IMG/VR virus record: IMGVR_UViG_3300009181_000443
Span: 1 to 20,601 of that record
Origin: a virus
Direction: 5' to 3' (one strand)
DNA length: 20,601 nucleotides
Position 1 is the first letter of the stretch. Every line of letters starts with the position of its first letter. Under the pieces are notes generated by a model. It saw only the letters and a program-made list of their open reading frames with translations. It searched no databases and was not told the DNA's origin. The translations under genes were made by a program, and so were the position numbers. Of the stretch, positions 13,599 to 20,402 are shown piece after piece.

Positions 13599-14168
13599 AT
13601 GAGCGAAGAAGTTAAAAGCGGTAGCGAACAAAAGAAAGAAGATTGGATGAACAGTAAATGGCGTCCAATGATGGGGTGGATGTACATGGTTGTCTGTATG
13701 ATGGACATGGTTATATTTCCAATCCTATGGAGTCTACTACAGACATTTACCCATACACAAATTACACAATGGAATCCTCTAACACTACAAGGTGCTGGAT
13801 TGTTCCACATTGCTATGGGTGCTGTACTAGGTATTGCGGCATTTGGTCGTACACAAGAAAAATTAGGAGGAGCAAATAATGGCGGAGCACAAACACCAGC
13901 AACAGGATTTGCGAGCGGGACTCCAGCATTTGGCACTGCGCCGGCAGGAGGAGCAGTATCAACAGGCTTTGGTAATAGTTCAGGGTTTGGAGCGACAACG
14001 CCTGTCGCAAGTGTACCAGCAGGCAGTTTCGGAGGCGGCTTTGGAAGCGCACCTGTAACGCCAGCAGTAAGTGCATCATCAACTCCAACTAGCACATTTG
14101 CATTGTCAGACACAGTAGCAGAACCATCAGGAACATCGATGGGCATTAAGCGTCCAACAATCGGTTGA
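13599..14168 (+). CDS. Putative holin with FG-rich low-complexity C-terminal tail
   Basis: The first 90 residues resemble marine phage holins of the 3TM-superfamily type: a charged N-terminus, the motif SKWRPMMGWMYM (19-30) leading into a long membrane helix (to about 48), then PLTLQGAGLFHIAMGAVLGI (60-79) as a second helix, and GRTQEKLGG. Holins open the inner membrane at a set time to start lysis. Unusually, about 100 residues follow that are almost only Gly, Ala, Ser, Thr, Pro and Phe with GFG/FGG-type repeats, probably a disordered cytoplasmic tail. AGGAG lies 6 nt before the ATG. It follows the DUF4337-like gene by 19 nt. No endolysin is seen beside it. Confidence 0.7.
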   Translation: MSEEVKSGSEQKKEDWMNSKWRPMMGWMYMVVCMMDMVIFPILWSLLQTFTHTQITQWNPLTLQGAGLFHIAMGAVLGIAAFGRTQEKLGGANNGGAQTPATGFASGTPAFGTAPAGGAVSTGFGNSSGFGATTPVASVPAGSFGGGFGSAPVTPAVSASSTPTSTFALSDTVAEPSGTSMGIKRPTIG

Positions 14169-14179
14169 TAATCAGTTAG

Positions 14180-14208
14180 TTGACTAGTGGGTCATAGTCA
14201 TGTATAAT
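14180..14208 (+). promoter_or_regulatory. Sigma70-type promoter TTGACT-17-TATAAT for dnaJ, with internal dyad
   Basis: TTGACT (14180-14185) and a perfect TATAAT (14203-14208) are 17 bp apart. A 6-bp dyad TGACTA-N8-TAGTCA (14181-14186 and 14195-14200) fills the space between the boxes and looks like an operator. The dnaJ ATG at 14216 is only 7 nt after the -10, at the expected transcription start. Confidence 0.7.
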
Positions 14209-14215
14209 TACATAT

Positions 14216-15052
14216 ATGACCTACTACAATACACTTGGCGTTTCACAAGACGCTAGTCAAAACGATATTAAAAAAGCATATCGTAGTTTGGCTATGAAAC
14301 ATCACCCAGATCGCGGTGGTGATGCAGATACATTCAAAAATATTTCAGTAGCATACGACACGCTCAGCGATGAGGACAAACGTGCTCAATATGACCAACA
14401 GTTAATGGGCGGTCCACAAATCAATATGCATAACTTTGGTGATATAAACGAAATGTTTGGAAACATGTTTCGTTTTGGTCCAGGGTTTGCTGGGTTCCAA
14501 CAACAAGGTCACATTCAAAAAAATAGAGATTTAAATCTACGCTGTCAAATTACACTACGCGATAGCTTTGTTGGCAAAGAATTGGAAGCAACGTACACAT
14601 TACCGTCTGGTAAAAGACAAACTGTTGGTATAACAATTCCTATAGGCATTGAAAACGGACAAACTATACGCTACAATGGATTGGGCGATGATACATATCC
14701 TCAACTACAACGAGGACATTTAAATGTCACAGTACTGGTAGAACCAGACATTAACTATCATAAACGCGGTGATGACGTTTGTACTGTTGTTAACATTGAT
14801 GCATTTGAAGCAATGTTAGGCTGTACCAAAAAAGTTAAGACAATTGATGACAAAACTTTAAAAATAAACATACGCCCTGGAATTGAACACGGCGGCGAGT
14901 ATCAAGCGGCGGGCATGGGGTTTCAAAATGCACAGCGTAGAACTACAGGCAATTTCATTATTATTGTAAACATAACAATACCAGCAATAACCAATGATGA
15001 AATTAAAACAAAATTAGAAAATATTAGAGATGAATTTAACGCAAGCTCTTGA
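14216..15052 (+). CDS. dnaJ: DnaJ-like (class B, CbpA-type) co-chaperone
   Basis: The 278-residue protein begins with a J domain (residues 1-63) whose HPD motif at 30-32 would stimulate ATP hydrolysis by host DnaK. A short Gly/Phe-rich linker (about 70-98) follows, then two C-terminal substrate-binding beta domains from RDLNLRCQITLRDSFVG to the end. The zinc-finger region of classical DnaJ (CxxCxGxG repeats) is absent, so it is of CbpA/class B type. It probably redirects host DnaK to phage proteins or DNA-protein complexes. No Shine-Dalgarno is present, and the consensus promoter predicts a leaderless mRNA. The start is fixed by the conserved MxYYxxLGVxxDAS. Its stop overlaps the -35 of the clpA promoter. 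Confidence 0.92.
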   Translation: MTYYNTLGVSQDASQNDIKKAYRSLAMKHHPDRGGDADTFKNISVAYDTLSDEDKRAQYDQQLMGGPQINMHNFGDINEMFGNMFRFGPGFAGFQQQGHIQKNRDLNLRCQITLRDSFVGKELEATYTLPSGKRQTVGITIPIGIENGQTIRYNGLGDDTYPQLQRGHLNVTVLVEPDINYHKRGDDVCTVVNIDAFEAMLGCTKKVKTIDDKTLKINIRPGIEHGGEYQAAGMGFQNAQRRTTGNFIIIVNITIPAITNDEIKTKLENIRDEFNASS

Positions 15053-15076
15053 CATTATTAAAAATTAGTGTAAAAT
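15049..15076 (+). promoter_or_regulatory. Sigma70-type promoter TTGACA-16-TAAAAT for clpA-like gene
   Basis: A perfect -35 TTGACA (15049-15054) contains the dnaJ stop codon, and TAAAAT (15071-15076) follows after 16 bp. A perfect dyad GTGTA-AAA-TACAC (15068-15080) is centred on the -10. The leader carries a Shine-Dalgarno AGAGGA at 15101-15106, 5 nt before the ATG. Confidence 0.65.
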
Positions 15077-15111
15077 ACACAATAGAGCAACGTATTATCT
15101 AGAGGAAAAAA

Positions 15112-17379
15112 ATGGTAGAACCAAGTGAAAATTTAAAATTAGTTTTTGACAAGGCCCTTGATGTAGCCAAAAAGCTACAGCACGAGTACTTGACTATCGA
15201 GCATTTGCTATTTGCCATGCTGTGCGAAGAAAGTTTCTTCAATTGTGTGCAGGGCTATGGGGCAGATCCGGACTACATTAAAAAGAATTTAGAACATTAT
15301 CTAAAAACAAAATTAACAGATATTGTTGTACAAGAAACTATGAAACCAAAAAAGACACAGACTGTGGAGCGTGTACTTAATCGTGCATTTACACAGGTCT
15401 TGTTTAATGGTCGTCAACAAATTGAACCTACAGATGTTTTCCTTGCTATTATGAGTGAAAAGCGTAGTTGGGCCAGTTATTATATTCAACAAGCAGAAAT
15501 TGATAAAGACAAATTTTCTGATTATCTCAGCAACGAAATGGAAAGTGGTGAAGAAGAAGTGCCTGATACTCAAAGCGAACGTGCATTAAAAGCATTTACT
15601 ACCAACTTAAATGAAGCAGTAAAGAAGAACAAAATAGATCCAGTGATTGGTCGTATTAGTGAACTTGAAAATATTGCCCTTGCAATGGGACGTAGAAACA
15701 AGAACAACGTAATGCTAGTTGGTGAGCCAGGTGTTGGTAAAACTGCTATTGCAGAAGGACTTGCTTTTAACATTGTTAAAGGTGCAGTTCCAGACTTCCT
15801 AAAAGATTACACAGTTTACAATTTAGACATTAGCAGTATGCTTGCTGGCAGTAAGTATCGTGGAGACTTTGAAGAAAGATTCAAAGCAGTATTAAAAGGT
15901 CTTGAAAAGAAAGGTAAAACTATTCTCTTTATTGACGAAGCACACATGATTAGTGGTGCCGGTAGTGCAGGCAATAGTGCTAACGACCTTGCTAACATGA
16001 TGAAGCCAGCACTGAGCAAAGGCAATATTAAAGTTGTTGCAAGTACTACATGGGAAGAATACCGCAAGTACTTTGAAAAAGATCGTGCATTGATGCGTAG
16101 GTTCCAACGTATTACAGTTGATGAGCCAAGTCCAGAAGTTGCACTACAAATTCTCAAAGGTCTTAAAAAGTATTACGAAACACATCACAAAGTTAAGATT
16201 TTAGATGAAGCATTGAATGTTGCAGTCAAGTTAAGTGTAAAATATCAAAGTGATAAAAAATTACCTGATAAGGCCATAGACCTAATTGATTGTGCATGTT
16301 CACGTTTTAACATTAAACTTTCGGATGAACGCACTGTTGGTGAAAATGAGATTCAATATGAACTTGCACAAATGGTACAAATGCCCGCTGAAGCTATTGC
16401 AGAAACTGAAAGTGGCAATCTTGCTAACTTAGAAGAACAATTACAAACTGAAGTGTATGGTCAAAATTCTGCCATTACAGAACTTGTGGATAAAATACTG
16501 GTTGCTAGAGCTGGACTTAAACCTGAAAACAAACCCATTGGTAGTTTTGTATTCATGGGCCCAACTGGCTGTGGTAAGACTGAAACTGCTAAAGCATTGA
16601 GCAAACATCTTGGGGTTAAGCTGTTACGTTTTGATATGAGTGAATATCAAGAAAAACATAGCCTAAGTAAACTTATTGGTAGTCCTCCGGGATATGTTGG
16701 CTTTGAAGAAAATGCTGGCTTATTAATTACACAAATTCAAGAGAATCCAAATTGTGTATTACTGTTTGATGAAGTTGAAAAATCACATCCAGATGTTAGC
16801 ACAATTTTGTTACAGTTAATGGATAACGGATTTGTTACTGGATCAAATGGTAAAAAAGCAGATTGCAGAAACATTGTTCTTATTCTAACTACCAATGCTG
16901 GCGCACAGGCCGCGGAAAAGAATAGAATTGGATTTGGTGATCAGGAACAAGAGTATGAAGATAAAGAACTTAAGAAATTCTTTGCTCCAGAGTTCCGTAA
17001 TCGTTTGGATGCCGTTGTGACATTTAAGAAACTTGGCAAAGAAACAATGGTAAAAATTGTCAACAAGTTTATTTCTGAACTAAGTATTCAAGTTAAAGAC
17101 AAAGGTATTAAAATTAAGATTAGTAGCGAGGCAATTAACTTGCTTGTCAAGAAGGGCTTTGATAGCAAAATGGGCGCAAGACCATTGCAACGTACTATTG
17201 ATCAATTGATTAAGAGACCGCTAAGTCGTATGATGCTGTTTGGAGATTTGAAAGACGGCGGATTGCTAATGATTGGCGTTGAAAACGATGCAATTACTTT
17301 AACTAAAAAAGTAAAACCTCAAAAGGTACAAGTTGTAGAACATGAAACTGAACTCGAAGATTCAACTCAAGGAAACTAA
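15112..17379 (+). CDS. clpA: ClpA-like AAA+ unfoldase
   Basis: At 755 residues it is close to E. coli ClpA (758). A Clp N-domain (about 1-145, with LTIEHLLFAML) is followed by AAA module 1: Walker A GEPGVGKT (204-211) and Walker B with D275/E276. Module 2 has Walker A GPTGCGKT (483-490), Walker B D553/E554 and the arginine-finger motif FRNRLD (628-633). There is no ClpB middle coil domain. The tripeptide IGF at 606-608 sits where ClpA has its IGL loop that docks on ClpP. ClpA with host ClpP degrades proteins; alone it remodels complexes. All key residues look intact, so it should be active. No clpP or clpS is nearby. It is behind its own promoter directly after dnaJ. Confidence 0.9.
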   Translation: MVEPSENLKLVFDKALDVAKKLQHEYLTIEHLLFAMLCEESFFNCVQGYGADPDYIKKNLEHYLKTKLTDIVVQETMKPKKTQTVERVLNRAFTQVLFNGRQQIEPTDVFLAIMSEKRSWASYYIQQAEIDKDKFSDYLSNEMESGEEEVPDTQSERALKAFTTNLNEAVKKNKIDPVIGRISELENIALAMGRRNKNNVMLVGEPGVGKTAIAEGLAFNIVKGAVPDFLKDYTVYNLDISSMLAGSKYRGDFEERFKAVLKGLEKKGKTILFIDEAHMISGAGSAGNSANDLANMMKPALSKGNIKVVASTTWEEYRKYFEKDRALMRRFQRITVDEPSPEVALQILKGLKKYYETHHKVKILDEALNVAVKLSVKYQSDKKLPDKAIDLIDCACSRFNIKLSDERTVGENEIQYELAQMVQMPAEAIAETESGNLANLEEQLQTEVYGQNSAITELVDKILVARAGLKPENKPIGSFVFMGPTGCGKTETAKALSKHLGVKLLRFDMSEYQEKHSLSKLIGSPPGYVGFEENAGLLITQIQENPNCVLLFDEVEKSHPDVSTILLQLMDNGFVTGSNGKKADCRNIVLILTTNAGAQAAEKNRIGFGDQEQEYEDKELKKFFAPEFRNRLDAVVTFKKLGKETMVKIVNKFISELSIQVKDKGIKIKISSEAINLLVKKGFDSKMGARPLQRTIDQLIKRPLSRMMLFGDLKDGGLLMIGVENDAITLTKKVKPQKVQVVEHETELEDSTQGN

Positions 17380-18004
17380 ACGACTGTTTATGGACAAATA
17401 CCAGTACAAAACTGTGCTGGTATGTCCTGTTGCAAGTTGGTTTCGTGGAGTTAATTTAGAGTATGTTCGTGAAAAATTACTTGAAATTGAAGACAAACCA
17501 TTACCTTTAGATACTCCTCTGTGGAGTAAACTTAGGAATAGGGACGATCTTGAATATTGTTTAAAACTAGAACACGGATTATCAACAATAAAAGATTTTT
17601 CTGTTAGGGTTGAACATCCGTTAATAAGTTTGTATTCAAACAACATCAATGACATTGTCAGTATTAGCAATATAGATCCTGAAAGAGTAAAATACGTATC
17701 TAAACCAGGGGATGAAGTTAGACCCAAGTTGGAAAAAAATACAGTGTTCTTACCTAAAATCAAATATGGGTTTAAGATAACCTTGGGTAAAAGCACACAT
17801 AGTCACGAAAACTTTGTCTCATGGGCGGCTAAATCAGAACACGTTAAGTTAACTAAGAGTTGCATCAGAGATCTTAGTAGGTCTAAGAGTTGGGGCGGCA
17901 GTTATTTTTATGCCAAGGATGAGCGTAGTATTACCATGGTTCGCATGTTTCTAACAGCAGAAATCAACAGAATCGACCGCGTAATAAACGATTTACCACA
18001 GTAA
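17342..18004 (+). CDS. Unrecognised 220-residue phage protein (or 204 residues from 17390)
   Basis: I do not recognise a family. The longest frame starts at 17342 and overlaps clpA by 38 nt. A second in-frame ATG at 17390, 10 nt after the clpA stop, gives MDKYQYKTVLVCPV, which looks more like a natural start, but neither start has a well-spaced Shine-Dalgarno (an AAGGAA lies 15 nt before 17390). The protein is basic and soluble, with conserved-looking stretches KYGFKITLGKSTHSHENFVSWAAKS and KSWGGSYFYAKDERSITMV near the end. It has one or two surface cysteines and no signal peptide. Its position after clpA may mean co-transcription. It could act with the unfoldase as an adaptor, but nothing shows this. 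Confidence 0.6.
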   Translation: MKLNSKIQLKETKRLFMDKYQYKTVLVCPVASWFRGVNLEYVREKLLEIEDKPLPLDTPLWSKLRNRDDLEYCLKLEHGLSTIKDFSVRVEHPLISLYSNNINDIVSISNIDPERVKYVSKPGDEVRPKLEKNTVFLPKIKYGFKITLGKSTHSHENFVSWAAKSEHVKLTKSCIRDLSRSKSWGGSYFYAKDERSITMVRMFLTAEINRIDRVINDLPQ

Positions 18005-18034
18005 ACAATCAATCTCCCTAATTGCTAATATCGA

Positions 18035-18040
18035 TAAATA
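18035..18040 (+). promoter_or_regulatory. T4-type late promoter motif (GATAAATATT)
   Basis: TCGATAAATATTAC is the best match in the window to the T4 late element TATAAATA. It lies 41 bp before the ATG at 18082 and would start a transcript near 18046 covering the nucleotidyltransferase-like genes. Confidence 0.6.
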
Positions 18041-18055
18041 TTACAACGGGAAGCC

Positions 18056-18085
18056 ATGCGGCTTGTTGACTTGGTAAAATTATGA
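18056..18085 (+). CDS. Possible 9-residue leader peptide MRLVDLVKL
   Basis: An ATG sits in the loop of a small hairpin (AAGCC-ATGC-GGCTT, 18051-18064), two nt after GGGAAG. Its nine-codon frame stops at TGA 18083-18085, overlapping the ATG of the next gene (ATGA). The next gene lacks its own Shine-Dalgarno, so coupling is plausible. The frame may be chance. Confidence 0.25.
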   Translation: MRLVDLVKL

Positions 18086-18480
18086 AAATAACAGAATTAT
18101 TTGACAGAAATAAAATAGATAAAGAGTTTGGGCTTGATAAGATCAGCATGAAACACGGGCCAAACGACACAGGCAGGGTTGATGATGAACTAACATTTGA
18201 CCTAGCAGAAGACCTTATCTATTTTATGCACAACAACGATGACTTTTATCGTAAGAACTTTTTCCCTGTAATACGTTTATGCAAAAAGAACTTTGATCAG
18301 GGCAATAATTTCAGTCACAGGGTTTTTAAACCAGTAGTGGAAAAAGCATATGGCATTTACCAAAAAGAATTTCCATTGAGAGAACTTAGAGATTCTCTAG
18401 AAGAAGAGATGATTGAAGAAGTTTGTAAGAAAATCCACGAAGCTGAAATGCTCAATATGCGTGAAGGAAATTACAAATGA
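18082..18480 (+). CDS. Unrecognised small phage protein starting MKITELF
   Basis: This 132-residue protein is mostly helical and charged, with FDLAEDLIYFMHNNDDFYRKNFF in the middle (about 48-70) and an acidic helix ELRDSLEEEMIEEVCKKIHE near the end. No enzyme motif is seen. Its N-terminus MKITELF resembles those of the genes at 19241 (MRLRELF) and 20403 (MLLRELF). It follows a late-type promoter and overlaps the next gene by ATGA. The start codon lies inside the stop of a possible 9-codon leader frame. A virion-internal or assembly-associated role is possible given the shared N-terminus; this is inference. Confidence 0.65.
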   Translation: MKITELFDRNKIDKEFGLDKISMKHGPNDTGRVDDELTFDLAEDLIYFMHNNDDFYRKNFFPVIRLCKKNFDQGNNFSHRVFKPVVEKAYGIYQKEFPLRELRDSLEEEMIEEVCKKIHEAEMLNMREGNYK

Positions 18481-19244
18481 TACTTATAGAAGGCGGTAAT
18501 ATTTGGCCAGAATCAGAACCGTTTGATCAAGCGATTGCTCCTGAACTGGACCAAGCCACTGATAGATTACTACAAGGTACTGGTTTAAAAGTTCACATTA
18601 TTGGCAGCGCGGCAACTCCTACTCCTGGAAAAATGAGTGGCGATTTAGATGTAATGACCGACATGGATCTAGTTAAAAAGTTTTTTGACATTCCTAAAAT
18701 GAAAAAACTTGCTGACGAAGACAAAGCCGCTAGACAAGCACTTGATGACTATTTGCAATCCAAAGGTGTTAAAACATACAAAGCTGGTGTTACTGTACAT
18801 ATATTGTTGCCATTTCAAGGCAAGTTTCATCAAGTAGATATTAAAGTGGTACGCAAGGCAGAAAAAGTTGCCGCGTTCCACAGACACAAAATTCCCGCTG
18901 GTAGTCCTTACAAAGGCGTCAATAAACAAATGATGATGAATAGTCTTGCATCTAGTCAAGGTCTATTATGGAGTCCAGATGAAGGACTGTATAAGCGAGA
19001 TGAGCAAGGCAAGAAGGCAGACTTTTTAAGTGATGACTTGGATGAGATTGCACAATATTTGTTGGGCAAGGGTGCCAATGCAGATAGTTTAGGCAGTGTT
19101 GAATCCATTTTAGCCGCAATTCCTGATGAAGCAAAGCGTAATGAAATATTTGACAAGGCCCGTAGTTCAGCAAGTTGGCAAGCCGCAACTCCTACTGTAG
19201 GAACTAACGAGTGGTTTAGTCGTATGAAAAGGATGCTGTCGTGA
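18477..19244 (+). CDS. Nucleotidyltransferase-fold (Pol beta-type) protein
   Basis: The 255-residue protein carries the minimal nucleotidyltransferase signature: GSA at 43-45 followed by DLD at 56-58 (metal-binding acids) and a third acid, D121, in HQVDIKVV. The spacing and beta-strand pattern (KVHIIGSA, GDLDVMTD, VTVHILLP, FHQVDIKVV) fit the Pol beta-type fold used by tRNA- and antibiotic-modifying enzymes and toxin-like transferases. The insertion TPTPGKM between GS and DxD is longer than usual. The C-terminal 130 residues are helical with no known motif. Substrate unknown. It starts in an ATGA overlap with the gene at 18082 and overlaps the next gene by ATGA-type 4 nt (GTGAG context; start ATG absent, see next entry). 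Confidence 0.65.
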   Translation: MILIEGGNIWPESEPFDQAIAPELDQATDRLLQGTGLKVHIIGSAATPTPGKMSGDLDVMTDMDLVKKFFDIPKMKKLADEDKAARQALDDYLQSKGVKTYKAGVTVHILLPFQGKFHQVDIKVVRKAEKVAAFHRHKIPAGSPYKGVNKQMMMNSLASSQGLLWSPDEGLYKRDEQGKKADFLSDDLDEIAQYLLGKGANADSLGSVESILAAIPDEAKRNEIFDKARSSASWQAATPTVGTNEWFSRMKRMLS

Positions 19245-20401
19245 GATTAAGAGAACTATTTGAAGCGGCAGCTCCAGCAGTAGGTCGCAAATATCAACAC
19301 ATTGAAGATTTAGTTTTTACTAATGGCAGTGTTGGTGGATTACATGCCGTTGAACGTATGCGTAAAATGAGTCAACAAGGCGGCAGTATAGAATTAAAAT
19401 GGGACGGTAGTCCAGTTATATATTGGGGCCGTGATGAAGCTGGTCGTTTTATGTTAATTCCTAAAAATGCATGGGACTACTTAAAGCGTGGCAAGAAAGA
19501 AACTACTAACGGTGTTAGTACTGTAATGACTAGCCCTAAAGACATTAGTAATTTTATTTTAAACACTGGCAAAGCTGAGCCGGGTAAAGAAAAACAACGC
19601 CAAGGGTATGCTGATCAATTGGCAAGTTTGTGGAGTTATTTTGAAAGCATAAGTCCAGAAAAAGGATTTATTGAAGGCGGACTATTATTTTATCCTGGAT
19701 CAAAACCAGATGGTAGTTCAGCAATGCCTGTATTAAATCCCAAAACAAAAACTTACGATTTTAAACCAAACATAACAACATTCCACATTCCTCAAGATAG
19801 TGACTTGGGTGCTAAAATTAAATCAGCCAAGGTTATGGTTGCGGCAACTGGCTTTTATGACAAGCTAGGTGACGGCAGTGAATCACGTTATCCAAATGCT
19901 GAAGAATTATCAACAGCTGAAGTGCTGGTACAGGGCACAACCTATGTACAAGAAGCACCACAGTTTGAGCAAAGCGACTTGGATCAAGCTGAACAATTTA
20001 TAGAACAAAACGCTGAAAGTATAGATAGCTTTATTGCTGGACAACCAGGTCTTGCTAAACCGGGTGATGTATTATATTCTTTCTTTAATCAAAATTTACG
20101 TATTGAAGGCGTTAAGAGTAAGTTTGAACAATGGGTTAGACAACAATTCCCAACTGGTGGCAAAGCTGAAAAGATATTAAATCACCCAGGACTTAACCCA
20201 ACACTAAACGCTGTGGAACAATTGACTAGAGCAAAAATGAAATTAATTAATGCGCTTAACGCTGGCACACACGGTGGCATTAAACAAACTAAACCAGAAG
20301 GTTATGTACAAGCTCACCCAGGTGGAGAGTTTAAACGTGATTTGCCAGGACAATTTGTAAAAACAATTGACCAAGGCAACTGGGCGCCAAGGAAAGATTA
20401 A
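19241..20401 (+). CDS. DUF6267-like protein with ligase-type KxDG motif
   Basis: The 386-residue protein begins at GTG 19241 (GTGAGA overlap with the preceding stop). It has HIEDLVFTNG (20-29), then SIELKWDGSPVIYWG at 49-63 with K53, D55 and G56, resembling motif I (KxDG) of ATP-dependent ligases and capping enzymes, where the lysine is adenylylated. Another ligase-like block, FIEGGLLFYPGS (143-154), has E145 where motif III is expected, and NITTFHIPQDSDLGAKIKSAK follows. The pattern matches a family common in T4-like phages that I know as DUF6267 (sequence type KWDGAP). Enzymatic activity is not established for it. The N-terminus MRLRELFEAAA looks like a T4 capsid-targeting sequence with a possible prohead-protease site after E8. 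Confidence 0.7.
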   Translation: MRLRELFEAAAPAVGRKYQHIEDLVFTNGSVGGLHAVERMRKMSQQGGSIELKWDGSPVIYWGRDEAGRFMLIPKNAWDYLKRGKKETTNGVSTVMTSPKDISNFILNTGKAEPGKEKQRQGYADQLASLWSYFESISPEKGFIEGGLLFYPGSKPDGSSAMPVLNPKTKTYDFKPNITTFHIPQDSDLGAKIKSAKVMVAATGFYDKLGDGSESRYPNAEELSTAEVLVQGTTYVQEAPQFEQSDLDQAEQFIEQNAESIDSFIAGQPGLAKPGDVLYSFFNQNLRIEGVKSKFEQWVRQQFPTGGKAEKILNHPGLNPTLNAVEQLTRAKMKLINALNAGTHGGIKQTKPEGYVQAHPGGEFKRDLPGQFVKTIDQGNWAPRKD

Positions 20402-20402
20402 T

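Noticed and set aside
13586-14146. Long minus-strand open frame (186 codons) opposite the holin gene
   Set aside because: It is a by-product of the GC-richer, low-complexity tail on the plus strand; the plus-strand frame has AGGAG and a recognisable holin segment.
15112-17379. ClpB-type disaggregase instead of ClpA
   Set aside because: The length (755 residues) and the lack of a coiled-coil middle domain between the two AAA modules, plus an IGF loop for ClpP, fit ClpA.
17401-17420. Small hairpin (CCAGTAC/GTGCTGG) near the start of the gene at 17342
   Set aside because: It needs a G-U pair, has no T-tract, lies inside coding sequence and does not overlap a ribosome site.
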